A stretch of DNA of 64,000 bases from Paludibacter sp. (GTDB lineage Bacteria; Bacteroidota; Bacteroidia; Bacteroidales; Paludibacteraceae), in assembly GCA_019163375.1 (NCBI GenBank), contig JAFLKK010000004.1, positions 186,001 to 250,000 of the forward strand, written 5' to 3'. Position 1 is the stretch's first letter, and every line of letters begins with the position of its first letter. The notes under the pieces are model-generated. The model had not been told where the DNA came from and did no database searches. It worked only from the letters and a program-made list of their open reading frames with translations. Below are positions 27,448 to 36,072 of this stretch, piece by piece. The position numbers and the translations under genes were made by a program.

Positions 27448-30312
27448 ATGATTCTTAAACTCCGACACTGTCTTCTGATATCGGTACTCACCGGTTATGC
27501 GCTGGCTGCTGCACAGGAATTCACACCTATTGTCAGACAATTTACAAAAAATGATTACAATGCATCCAACCAAAACTGGTCGGTAGAGCAGGACAAGGAT
27601 GGCGTGATGTATTTTGGAAATAACCAGGGTGTGATGGAATTCGACGGATCGCTGTGGCAAACGCACCAGATACCGGGGAATAAAATTATTCGCTCACTAC
27701 ATATCAGCAAGGAGAATAGAATTTATGTAGGGTCGTTCGAGGAGTTCGGCTACCTGGAGAGAAATGCCACCGGACAGATGCTGTATCATTCCATCTCGGC
27801 AAAACTGAAAAACTACAAAATGCAGAATGACGAAATATGGAGCATACTGAATTACAACGGAACAATTATATTTCAATCATTTACTTCCTATTTCACGTAC
27901 AAAAACGGTGAGGTAAAAGGATTTCGCTGCCCGTATACTTTCTTGTTTTTCAACATTTACAACAACAAGATTTACACCCACACCGATCAGTACGGTTTCA
28001 GCACACTGGATATTAACTCCAATACCTTTAAGGCAGTACCCAATACCCTACTGAACAGCCCTGTAACTTCGGTTCTTCCTTTCGATGCTTCGCACGCGCT
28101 GCTGGTAACCAATACCAATGGTTTATTTCTTTTTGATGGTACCACCATCACCCGTTTTGTTACGACAGCCGACGAAGAACTTAAAAAAGCGCAAATCAAC
28201 CGTGCAGTTATCTCGCCCAATGGCACTATAGTGTTGGGTACTATACTCAATGGTGTGACGGGCATCAACAAACAAGGTCAGAAACTGTGGACACTCAACC
28301 GCTCGAATGTGCTCCAAAACAACACTGTGCTGGGTATGCGTTGCGACAGGGACAATAACCTATGGCTGGCGCTGGACAAAGGTATTGCACTGTTGCACCT
28401 CAACTCATCTATACGCTATATCCACGCCTTTAGCCCGGCAATAGGCGCTATCTATTCACTCAGCTACGACAACCCGAATTTGTACATTGCCACCAATCAG
28501 GGGCTCTACAAGGCCGAACTGAGTGCCGATAAAAAGAATGTGAGCAATTTGCAACTGGAGTCGAAAATTAAAGGACAGGTATGGTCGGTAAATCAGTTCG
28601 ACAAACAGCAAATCTGCGGAAACAATCAGGAAACCTTCGATGTATCGGCCAAAGGCAGCAACATTATCTCGCCGGTAAAAGGGGGCATCTGTATAAAGCA
28701 GGGAGTGATTCATGGCAAAGAAGTACTGGTACAAGGTACATACACCAGCCTTTGCATCTACGAGAAAGTAAACGGCGCGTGGGTATTCAGTCATGCGGTT
28801 GAGAACTTTCTCAACCCTATCCGCTATATCGAAATAGATTATACCGGCACTATTTGGGCCAGCCATTTGCATCAGGCGCTCTATGCCATTCAGTTGAGTC
28901 CTAATCTGCGAAGAGTAGAACATATCAGCACTTTCACCTCACTGGACGGAAAGCACAGCTTACCTATCAATGTTTTTTCGATTAATAACCGCGTGGTTTT
29001 TACCGACAATACTGCCTTTTATACCTATGATGATATCCGCAAAAAGATTATTCCGTACGACGAGCTAAACAAAAGCCTCGGCTATTTTTCGCATGCTCAC
29101 CGGGTGTGTCATTACAAAGGCGATATGTACTGGTTTATCCGCAACGGCGAATCGGCATTGGTGCAAGTAAAGGCGGGTGCCATCAAACTATTGGATGTGG
29201 TGCAATATTCTTTGTTTCTGAATCAGGCAGTGGACGACTTTGAGAATATCATCCCTATTTCGGACGAGGAATGCATGTTCACTCTCGACAACGGATTGGC
29301 CTTATACCATAGGGATAACTTCAGGAACAAAACAGTTCCTACTGCTTTGAGGTTGAAAAGCATTCAGACCTCCGACGCCGAGTTGAAAGAAAAGGTATTC
29401 CTGCCACTCAGTGCGGAGCAGATCCCCGCAACGCCTTTTCATCGGAATAATATGTTGTTTACCGTTTACTATCCGCAGTACAGCGAGTTGAACAATATCA
29501 ACTTCCGTTATAAACTGATTGGGCTGGATAAGGTATGGAGCGAAACTACCGCCTCTTCGCAAAAAGCCTACCGCTACCTGCCCCATGGCGAATATACCCT
29601 CAACGTGGAAGTGCTGACCAAAAGCGGTGTGCGATTATCGGAGGTGAGTTACAACTTCGAGGTGAATCCACCGTTCTACCTAAGCGTGGCAGCTAAAATT
29701 TTCTACCTATTTCTAATCATTCTGCTTGGGGTTGGTATCTATTTATATGTGCACCGCTTGTTTCAAATTAAAAAGGAAAAGATAAAACAAGAGCACGAAG
29801 AAATCCGCCGCAAGGAAATAGAAAAACGCGAGCAACAAATTATAGCCCTGCAAAACGAGAAACTGGAATCGGAACTGACCGTAAAAAGCAAGGAGCTGGC
29901 CGAATCGACCATGACCATTATCAAGAAAAATGAAATTCTGGTTACCATAAAAGAAGAAGTCATCAACCAAAAAAACATCCTTGGCACGCAATATCCGAAT
30001 AAGTACTACGATAAGTTGATTCGACTGCTCGACGAAAATTTATCATCGGAGGCCGACTGGGCTATCTTCCAGACCAACTTCGACCGTATACATGAGAATT
30101 TCTTCCGCAACCTGCATATTAAATTCCCCGAGCTGACCTCAAACGACCTGCGCTTCTGTGCTTTTCTTCGCCTCAACCTGTCGAGCAAAGACATAGCCCA
30201 CCTGATGAACATCTCCCTTAAAGGAGTAGAAGTGGGCAGGTACCGCATCCGCAAGAAAATAGGTATTCCTTCTACTAAAAGCCTCACGGAGTTTATGATT
30301 GAGTTTAAGTAA
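27448..30312 (+). CDS. Membrane-spanning sensor with propeller, Y_Y_Y domain and LuxR-type HTH
   Basis: A one-protein signal transducer: a periplasmic sensor joined through one membrane helix to a cytosolic DNA-binding domain, with no kinase. The signal peptide is residues 1-23. Beta-propeller (Reg_prop-like) repeats fill about 30-640, such as WSVEQDKDGVMYFGNNQG and DRDNNLWLALDKGIALL. A Y_Y_Y-like domain (FRYKLIGLDKVWSE, LPHGEYTLNVEV) precedes the membrane helix at about 748-772. A Lys/Glu-rich coiled coil (about 775-850) leads to a C-terminal helix-turn-helix (LSSKDIAHLMNISLKGVEVGRYRIRKK). This architecture is known for glycan-responsive regulators; the likely target is the divergent GH127 gene. 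Confidence 0.85.
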   Translation: MILKLRHCLLISVLTGYALAAAQEFTPIVRQFTKNDYNASNQNWSVEQDKDGVMYFGNNQGVMEFDGSLWQTHQIPGNKIIRSLHISKENRIYVGSFEEFGYLERNATGQMLYHSISAKLKNYKMQNDEIWSILNYNGTIIFQSFTSYFTYKNGEVKGFRCPYTFLFFNIYNNKIYTHTDQYGFSTLDINSNTFKAVPNTLLNSPVTSVLPFDASHALLVTNTNGLFLFDGTTITRFVTTADEELKKAQINRAVISPNGTIVLGTILNGVTGINKQGQKLWTLNRSNVLQNNTVLGMRCDRDNNLWLALDKGIALLHLNSSIRYIHAFSPAIGAIYSLSYDNPNLYIATNQGLYKAELSADKKNVSNLQLESKIKGQVWSVNQFDKQQICGNNQETFDVSAKGSNIISPVKGGICIKQGVIHGKEVLVQGTYTSLCIYEKVNGAWVFSHAVENFLNPIRYIEIDYTGTIWASHLHQALYAIQLSPNLRRVEHISTFTSLDGKHSLPINVFSINNRVVFTDNTAFYTYDDIRKKIIPYDELNKSLGYFSHAHRVCHYKGDMYWFIRNGESALVQVKAGAIKLLDVVQYSLFLNQAVDDFENIIPISDEECMFTLDNGLALYHRDNFRNKTVPTALRLKSIQTSDAELKEKVFLPLSAEQIPATPFHRNNMLFTVYYPQYSELNNINFRYKLIGLDKVWSETTASSQKAYRYLPHGEYTLNVEVLTKSGVRLSEVSYNFEVNPPFYLSVAAKIFYLFLIILLGVGIYLYVHRLFQIKKEKIKQEHEEIRRKEIEKREQQIIALQNEKLESELTVKSKELAESTMTIIKKNEILVTIKEEVINQKNILGTQYPNKYYDKLIRLLDENLSSEADWAIFQTNFDRIHENFFRNLHIKFPELTSNDLRFCAFLRLNLSSKDIAHLMNISLKGVEVGRYRIRKKIGIPSTKSLTEFMIEFK

Positions 30313-30715
30313 GAATACTACCACTAAGCAGTCAAACGCAATAGTCACTAAACGAAACAGCATTCACAGCAAACAGTACGAGAAATAGGCAATGGAGCAA
30401 AACAATCAATGTTGAAGCCTAAAAGGATGCATCAGTCGTAGGAAAGAAAGAGATGATTTGCCGGTTAAATGGCACAAAAGTTTCGAAAATACAAGCTGCC
30501 TGTTTGCAGAATAGAACAATATAAAGGATGAAAAGCAGTGTTGAAAAGGAACAATCTACCGCTAGCCTAAATTCTCCCGTTGGAAAAACTCCACCCACCG
30601 TCAAATAAATTAAAATTGATGAAGCGAAAGGAGTTAATGCAAAATAAAGTATTTATCTTTGGGGAATTAAGCTCCCATACTATCCATTCAACTTTTTAAA
30701 CTAGAATTTTTACAG
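30313..30715. other. Intergenic region upstream of the flavoprotein gene
   Basis: No gene seen over 403 bp; it holds a -7 box TATCTTTG at 30654-30661. Confidence 0.5.
30654..30661 (+). promoter_or_regulatory. -7 box for the flavoprotein gene
   Basis: TATCTTTG, 55 bp before the ATG. Confidence 0.55.
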
Positions 30716-32440
30716 ATGAACTTCAGTCAAACATTGCAGCGACTAGGTGCTGCACTATCTATCTTCCTTGTATTTGTTGCAAGTGCAGCAATCGTTCCCG
30801 AAAAAAATGCAAGTGATATAGGCACTCGCTATTCCCTTGCCGATGTTCAAAAAATATATGCAGAAGCAAAAGCATTGCAGTTAATGGCCGATGGGAGCAT
30901 TGCAGTAACAGACAAAACCGAAAGGAAGATTGGTTATCTGCTGTCTTCTGCCGATTTTAATGTAAAGCACACGGGATATGGCGGCGAAGTACCTGTACTT
31001 ATAGCTTTCAATGAGTCGAAGATAATTACCGGTGTATATTTGCTGAAAAACAATGAAGAAGACGATTTTATAGGTCAGGTGACAGGTGCTAAGCTGCTGG
31101 ACAGATGGAACTCCAAACCGCTGAAAGCATTCGTAGTACATCAGGAGGTGGATGCGGTAAGTGGGGCTACTTTTAGCAGCAATGCCATTATCAACACGGT
31201 GCGACATACCATAGCCGCTTACCTCAAAACGGCGGCTCCAAATATTGTGGGAAAAACAACTGAAGCTAAAACCGCAACATCAACAACTTTTGTTCCTGCT
31301 CCGCTAACTGCCGAGGTAAAAGAAAAGAAATCGGTGGGGCCACGTCCTTATATTATGCCTAAACCGGCATTGGTCATTGGGTCGTACAGCCGCACGGGCG
31401 AGCCGGATATTATGGCAGCAGCGTGGGCAGGCATTGCCAATTCCAACCCTTTGTGCATAGCTGTATCTATTCAGCAGTCACGAAAAACCTATGAGAACAT
31501 AAAAGCCACCGGATATTTCACCGTCAATGTACCTTCTGCTCAATATGCAGCTCAAATGGACTATGTGGGTGTTGTTTCCGGTCATCTGGAAAATAAATTT
31601 AAATCGCTGGGACTTACACCTGTGAAAGGACAGTATGTGAATGCGCCTTATATCGGCGAATTTCCTATTGTAATCGAATGTCAGGTTATTGACACACTAT
31701 ATCTGGGTTCACACACCCAGTTTATTGGAAAAGTACTCGACACAAAAGTTGATGTAGATTTGTTGGATGCTAATAATCGTGTAAATTCAGTGAAGATGGA
31801 GCCGGTTATTTTTGATGATAATGGATATTTTACTTACGGCAGATACTTGGGAAAACCGTTCGATATGTATAAAACGCTTAAGAGTAATGCAACAACTACC
31901 AATAAAACAAATTCGGAGCAAAACAGCACTTTGGAAACCATTTTCAAGCGCAAAAGTGTACGTCGCTATACAAACCGGGCTGTAAGCAAAGAGCAGCTTA
32001 CTTTACTCGTTAAAGCCGGCATGGCTGCTCCATCGGCAGTAGATAAACGCCCATGGGTGTTTGTTGCAATTACCGACAGAACAATGTTGGATAAACTTGC
32101 CGATGTGCTACCTCATGCTAAAATGCTGAAACAGTCAACAGCAGCCATCGTAGTTTGTGGCGATATGAATAGAGCCTTAGAGGGAGAAGCAAGATCGTAT
32201 TGGATACAAGACTGCTCTGCAGCCACCGAAAACATTCTTCTGGCAGCCGAAAGTATAGGTCTTGGTGCCGTGTGGACGGGAGTTCACCCAAGCAAAGACA
32301 GGGAAAAAGCCGTAGCCGATGCACTCGGTTTACCTAACAACATACTTACTCTGAATGTGATTGCCATTGGTTATCCGCTAGGCAACGAACAGCCGAAAGA
32401 TAAATGGAACGAGCAGCTGCTACATTGGGACAAGTGGTGA
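30716..32440 (+). CDS. Exported three-domain flavoprotein: FMN-binding, flavin reductase-like, nitroreductase-like
   Basis: Three flavin-related modules lie in one exported polypeptide of 574 residues. After a signal peptide (about 1-26), an FMN_bind domain (about 40-175) ends with DAVSGATFSS, the motif that receives covalently attached FMN in this family; Thr152 is the candidate residue. A flavin reductase-like split-barrel follows (about 205-385: KPALVIGSYSRTGEPDIMAAA). A nitroreductase domain closes it (about 403-574: IFKRKSVRRYTNRAVSKEQL, GLGAVWTGVHPS). It probably passes electrons outside the cytosol to an unknown acceptor. No ApbE gene is in the window. Monocistronic with its own promoter. 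The domain calls are confident; the reaction is not. Confidence 0.82.
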   Translation: MNFSQTLQRLGAALSIFLVFVASAAIVPEKNASDIGTRYSLADVQKIYAEAKALQLMADGSIAVTDKTERKIGYLLSSADFNVKHTGYGGEVPVLIAFNESKIITGVYLLKNNEEDDFIGQVTGAKLLDRWNSKPLKAFVVHQEVDAVSGATFSSNAIINTVRHTIAAYLKTAAPNIVGKTTEAKTATSTTFVPAPLTAEVKEKKSVGPRPYIMPKPALVIGSYSRTGEPDIMAAAWAGIANSNPLCIAVSIQQSRKTYENIKATGYFTVNVPSAQYAAQMDYVGVVSGHLENKFKSLGLTPVKGQYVNAPYIGEFPIVIECQVIDTLYLGSHTQFIGKVLDTKVDVDLLDANNRVNSVKMEPVIFDDNGYFTYGRYLGKPFDMYKTLKSNATTTNKTNSEQNSTLETIFKRKSVRRYTNRAVSKEQLTLLVKAGMAAPSAVDKRPWVFVAITDRTMLDKLADVLPHAKMLKQSTAAIVVCGDMNRALEGEARSYWIQDCSAATENILLAAESIGLGAVWTGVHPSKDREKAVADALGLPNNILTLNVIAIGYPLGNEQPKDKWNEQLLHWDKW

Positions 32441-32574
32441 TTGAAATCCTTAACCCCGGTTGAGCGTAGATTGACTCTTGAGTTTTTTGTACTTCTGCTG
32501 GGGATGAGAGTCTGAATTTTGATCATTTATTTGTACTTATACCGTTTTTGGACAGTCGGGTCTATTCAATAAAC
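32441..32574. other. Spacer between flavoprotein gene and REP element
   Basis: No gene or clear terminator was seen. Confidence 0.4.
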
Positions 32575-32690
32575 CCCCTGTCCTCGCGGATATATAACTA
32601 TTACTTACTTGCACAAAGGTGCGGGTTGGTCGGTGGGATTTGCAATCCCACCTCTTTGTATTCTTAGGATTTGTAATCCGTTCTTGTATT
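32575..32690 (+). repeat. REP element, left copy of the transposase unit
   Basis: It begins with a 40-base segment (CCTCGCGGATATATAAC...ACTTGCACAA) shared with 21898, 33453 and 38253. It continues with GTGCGGGTTGG and the palindrome GGTGGGATTTGCAATCCCACC. Bases 32619-32685 are the inverted partner of 33281-33347. Confidence 0.85.
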
Positions 32691-32702
32691 GTAAAAAATA
32701 AT

Positions 32703-32710
32703 TATATTTG
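32703..32710 (+). promoter_or_regulatory. -7 box for the transposase gene
   Basis: TATATTTG, 23 bp before the ATG at 32733. Confidence 0.5.
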
Positions 32711-32732
32711 TGGTTGTAAAATAGGAAGTAAA

Positions 32733-33275
32733 ATGGATATACAGCATCGCATAACAGGAGACGTATTTTTTGTAACTGATACGGTTGTTGATTGGGTAGA
32801 TATATTTTCTCGTCCTATTTATAGACATATCATTCTTGATTCGTTGCAATATTGTCAGAAAGAAAAAGGTCTGATTATTTATGCATGGGTGCTAATGACA
32901 AACCATATGCACATGATTGTAGGGAGTAACGGAGAGGATAAAGTCTCGGATATAATGCGGGATTTTAAGAAGTTCACAAGCAAGGAAATTCTTAGGACAC
33001 TACTTGTAGAAAGTACCGAGAGTCGTAGAGAATGGATGTTGAATCGGTTTGAATATTCAGGTAAAAATGACAAGAAGATAAAAAACTATCGTTTCTGGCA
33101 AGAAGGAAATGATTCGCAAGCTATCTATTTCAATGATTATTTTGACCAAAAGCTGAATTATCTACATGCAAATCCAGTGAGAGCCGAAATCGTAAATCGT
33201 CCGGAAGATTATCGGTATAGTTCAGCTATTGATTATGCAGGTGGAAAAGGATTACTTGATATAATGATTGTTTGA
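32733..33275 (+). CDS. REP-associated tyrosine transposase (RAYT, Y1 HUH family)
   Basis: Single-strand DNA transposase of 180 residues related to IS200/IS605 TnpA and believed to mobilise REP elements. The HUH signature appears as NHMHMIV (about residues 60-66), preceded by YAWVLMT. The catalytic Tyr region lies near QKLNYLHANPVRA, where the Tyr is followed by the typical LHANPVRA motif and by RPEDYRYSSAIDY. The frame extends upstream to a GTG inside the REP, but ATG 32733 follows a good -7 box and a purine-rich site, so it is preferred. The gene seems intact. Close inverted REPs on both sides support the assignment. Confidence 0.9.
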   Translation: MDIQHRITGDVFFVTDTVVDWVDIFSRPIYRHIILDSLQYCQKEKGLIIYAWVLMTNHMHMIVGSNGEDKVSDIMRDFKKFTSKEILRTLLVESTESRREWMLNRFEYSGKNDKKIKNYRFWQEGNDSQAIYFNDYFDQKLNYLHANPVRAEIVNRPEDYRYSSAIDYAGGKGLLDIMIV

Positions 33276-33280
33276 ACAAA

Positions 33281-33347
33281 AGAACGGATTGAAAATCCTA
33301 AGAATACAAAAAGTTGGGATTGCAAATCCCAACAACCAGCCCGCACC
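33281..33347 (-). repeat. REP element, right inverted copy
   Basis: Reverse complement of the left copy, with palindrome TTGGGATTGCAAATCCCAA, ending at CCGCACC. Confidence 0.85.
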
Positions 33348-33528
33348 ATTCTGCAAAGAATAAGATAGGTATATCCGGAGGGACGGGGGCTCACCTTGTC
33401 GGTATGGTTACTGGCTGTGCTGAGCCTTTCGGCAGCCGCCCCGGTGCTTATCTTTGTCCTCGAGGATATATAATCATTACTTACTTGCACAATTCTGCAA
33501 AGAATAAGATAGATATATCCGGAGAGAC
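33348..33528. repeat. 37-bp direct repeat pair flanking a signal-peptide fragment and a REP piece
   Basis: 33348-33384 and 33492-33528 are 35/37 identical and spaced 144 bp apart. Between them lie the alpha-galactosidase-like fragment (33390-33452) and a 39-base REP 5' piece (33453-33491). Confidence 0.85.
33390..33452 (+). repeat. Stray copy of the alpha-galactosidase signal-peptide region
   Basis: 61 of 63 bases equal the complement of 4081-4143, which encodes the hydrophobic signal-peptide core (LSVWLLAVLSLSAAAP) of the GH36 gene 29 kb away. Here it has no start codon in context and runs into a stop after a few codons (FVLEDI then TAA), so it is a fragment, not a gene. Confidence 0.85.
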
Positions 33529-35576
33529 AGATAAACGGTACTAAAACATTGGTAAAAGGACTGGAGTATGATGCCTACGGACGGATATACAAAGAAACCT
33601 TTCCTTCCGGCTATTATACCGTGAATAATTACGACAGCTACGGTAACCTCAACGAAGTGACGGATAAGTACAGCCGATCGATATGGAAAGCTACCGAAGC
33701 CAATGCACGTGGACAAATAACCAGACTAAGCAAAGGGATAAAAGAAACCGTGTATGGTTACGACGAAGCAAAAGGGCAACTGACCTCCATGGTAGCAGTG
33801 GGCGTGGTAAACTACAGCTATGGCTACGATGCCAAAAACAACCTGGAATACAGGGGTGATAATTTGCTGGGGCATAAAGAACACTTTAGCTACGACAGTC
33901 ATAACCGGCTTACCAACTGGGACATTATGAATAGTGGCAACGCCGTGCTGAAAGCCAACAGCATAAGCTATGATGGTGTAGGCAATATAGCTGCTAAAAG
34001 CGATTTGGATCCATCCTTCACCGCATCGTTCAATTATGCACAAACAGTTCGACCACATGCGTTGACCTCAGTTTCGCCCCGGCCGGCGGCTATATCGGCC
34101 GACGAACTGGCAGTAACGTATACCGATTTTCGGAAAATGAAAACACTGAGCGAAAACGGAAAGAACTATAGCATTAGCTATGGGGTGGACGACCAACGCC
34201 GCATGTCGGTGCAGACGCAGGGCGCAGCGTCTCTGACCAGATATTACGTGGGCAATTATGAAGAAGAAACCGATAACCTTGGAAATGTAAAGAAAATCCA
34301 TTACCTTAGCGGCGGCGCAATGATGGTGAACCTGAACGGTGTAGAAACACTGTATTACGGGTATGCCGACAATCAGGGATCGCTGATAGCTTTGACGGAT
34401 GTAAGCGGCAATGTGGTAGAGAAATACGCTTTTGACCCGTGGGGAGCAAGGAGAAATCCGAACGACTGGACTCAGAAAGATACGCGAAACTCATTTATTA
34501 CCAACCGTGGTTATACCGGACATGAGCATCTGGATGCTTTTGGCATTATCAATATGAACGGACGAGTTTACGATCCGCTTACGGCTATGTTCTTTAGTCC
34601 CGATCCGTTTATACAATCCGCAGGCGACTGGAAGAATTACAACCGGTACTCATATTGTATGAATAACCCAACAAAGTACACCGACCCCAGTGGATATCAA
34701 CAATGCTACGTTGAAATGCCTTCGTTTGTTTCTATAGACTGGGGCTTCAGTGGTGGAAGTAGTGGAGGAGGAAGAAATGCAGATGTCAAATATTGGTTCG
34801 ATCATCAGGGTCCTATTTCCTATAACGATAAAAGTGGCAAGTTCGAATATGTAAGTAGTGGAGCAGAAGCAAGTTGGGATGAAGCTATGAGAAATCAAAA
34901 AATAGATGTTCCGGCGACATTAGCTTTAGGATTTCAAATAGCAAAACAACAAGGCTGGGCTGGCGATTATAATGATTTTACATCTCTTTACGACCAACGA
35001 ACGGCAAATAATAGTTATAATGGAGCCTTTACGCTGCATACTTTTGAGTCATTTTATGTAATTGGTGGTGCAGGTTCAAAACAAACCGGCAGTATTAGTT
35101 TGATATTAGAGAAAGGACTTGGAGGAGGTGGATACCAATTAGCTGATAAATTTGGACAGTTGATGAATGCTGGAGGAGTTGTATACGGAAGTGCAGAAAT
35201 GGGCTTGCAGGCTTTTCGACAGGGAAATGGAGCACAAATTATTGGGAGGGCAATTGGATTTGGAACGCAGCAAACAGCTAAAGCCTTAAGTGGCACATTA
35301 GGTGTCGTTAGTAAAGTAGGTAAAGGATTGGGTGTTGCGGGATATGCGCTATCAGCAGCCTCAATTGGACTCAAGTATGCGACTGGGCAAAGTGTGTCAA
35401 CTGCTGAAAATGTTGGATTTGGAATATCATCAGGCATTGTTGGTGCTGGTTGGCTTTTAGCGGGTACAGTGGGTGCTCCAGTTGTGGCTGGAGCAGCTTT
35501 AATATATGGTGCTGGGGAATTAGGTTCTTACTTATTTACTGGAAATACATTAGAAGAAAATATTTTTGGAAAATGA
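33513..35576 (+). pseudogene. RHS/YD-repeat protein, 5'-truncated, with a hydrophobic toxin-like tip
   Basis: RHS proteins are large surface or secreted shells that deliver a variable C-terminal toxin. Here about 680 codons remain, out of the usual 1,500 or more. The frame opens after a TAG at 33510 with no ATG; TTG 33549 is the first start-like codon and the YD repeats already run there. YD repeats span to about residue 240, then the conserved RHS core (YLSGGAMM, FDPWGARRNP, GRVYDPLTAMFFSPDPF, NRYSYCMNNPTKYTDPSG). After GGSSGGG the tip diverges: about 280 residues ending in a Gly/Ala-rich hydrophobic run (GLGVAGYALSAASIGL to the end), suggesting a pore-forming type. It overlaps the next gene by ATGA. 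Confidence 0.8.
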
Positions 35577-35971
35577 AAAATACTTTTGAGTTTTTATACT
35601 ATTGTTTGTACAGAATGTTCGCTCTGATAAAACGAGTCGGAGAGAAAGATGAAAATTTGGCGTCTTCTTTTTTTTCTATTCTTTTATCAACGAAAACTAT
35701 TTTATTACTTTTCCTTTTACGATACACGGAGGTTAAAAATATTTTTTTATTACACCCTTATGATCGTATCTTTAAGGTATCTATTGTAATGATTTTTGTT
35801 GTGTGGTATTTTATTTGTAGGTATTATTTCTTACGAAAAGAAAACTATAAGAGAATAGTGGATTTTTACGAAAAGAAGTATAGTGGGAAGAATAGAAAAT
35901 TGGCACTAATTGGGATAATTTATTCTATTTGTACATTTCTTTTATTCATACTCCCTTCTTTACTTCAGTAA
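35573..35971 (+). CDS. Small membrane protein, candidate immunity protein for the RHS tip
   Basis: 132 residues with three probable membrane segments (about 29-47, 61-82 and 109-130) and basic loops. The ATG at 35573 overlaps the RHS stop in an ATGA arrangement, so translation is probably coupled. A longer frame begins at 35450, but its extra residues lie inside the RHS gene. Membrane immunity proteins usually protect against pore-forming toxins, which agrees with the hydrophobic tip of the upstream protein (inference). No family name is claimed. A hairpin at 36045-36068 follows and probably terminates the unit. Confidence 0.65.
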   Translation: MKNTFEFLYYCLYRMFALIKRVGEKDENLASSFFSILLSTKTILLLFLLRYTEVKNIFLLHPYDRIFKVSIVMIFVVWYFICRYYFLRKENYKRIVDFYEKKYSGKNRKLALIGIIYSICTFLLFILPSLLQ

Positions 35972-36044
35972 GGTAATGTATCAAACGTGGCTATAGTCAA
36001 TTATCTTTTTAATCTTCAACAGCGAAAATAGAAATTAATCGGAG

Positions 36045-36072
36045 AATGGTGGGTGTATGCTCACCATTTTCT
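36045..36072 (+). terminator. Hairpin terminator at the junction with the displaced RHS module
   Basis: AATGGTG (36045-36051) pairs with CACCATT (36062-36068), followed by TTCT. The same hairpin with nearly the same loop recurs at 37802-37825, each time 7 bases before an RHS core copy. Confidence 0.6.

Larger units (their letters stand above)
32619..33347 (+). mobile_element. REP-associated tyrosine transposase unit with inverted REPs
   Basis: The transposase gene is bounded by REP copies in opposite orientation (32619-32685 and 33281-33347; roughly nine of ten bases alike over 67). Solitary or partial relatives lie at 21898-22010, 33453-33491 and 38253-38300, so the family has spread within this window. 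Confidence 0.85.

Noticed and set aside
32619-32732. Longer start for the REP transposase at GTG 32619
   Set aside because: The upstream codons are REP sequence and precede the -7 box at 32703, so ATG 32733 is the better start.
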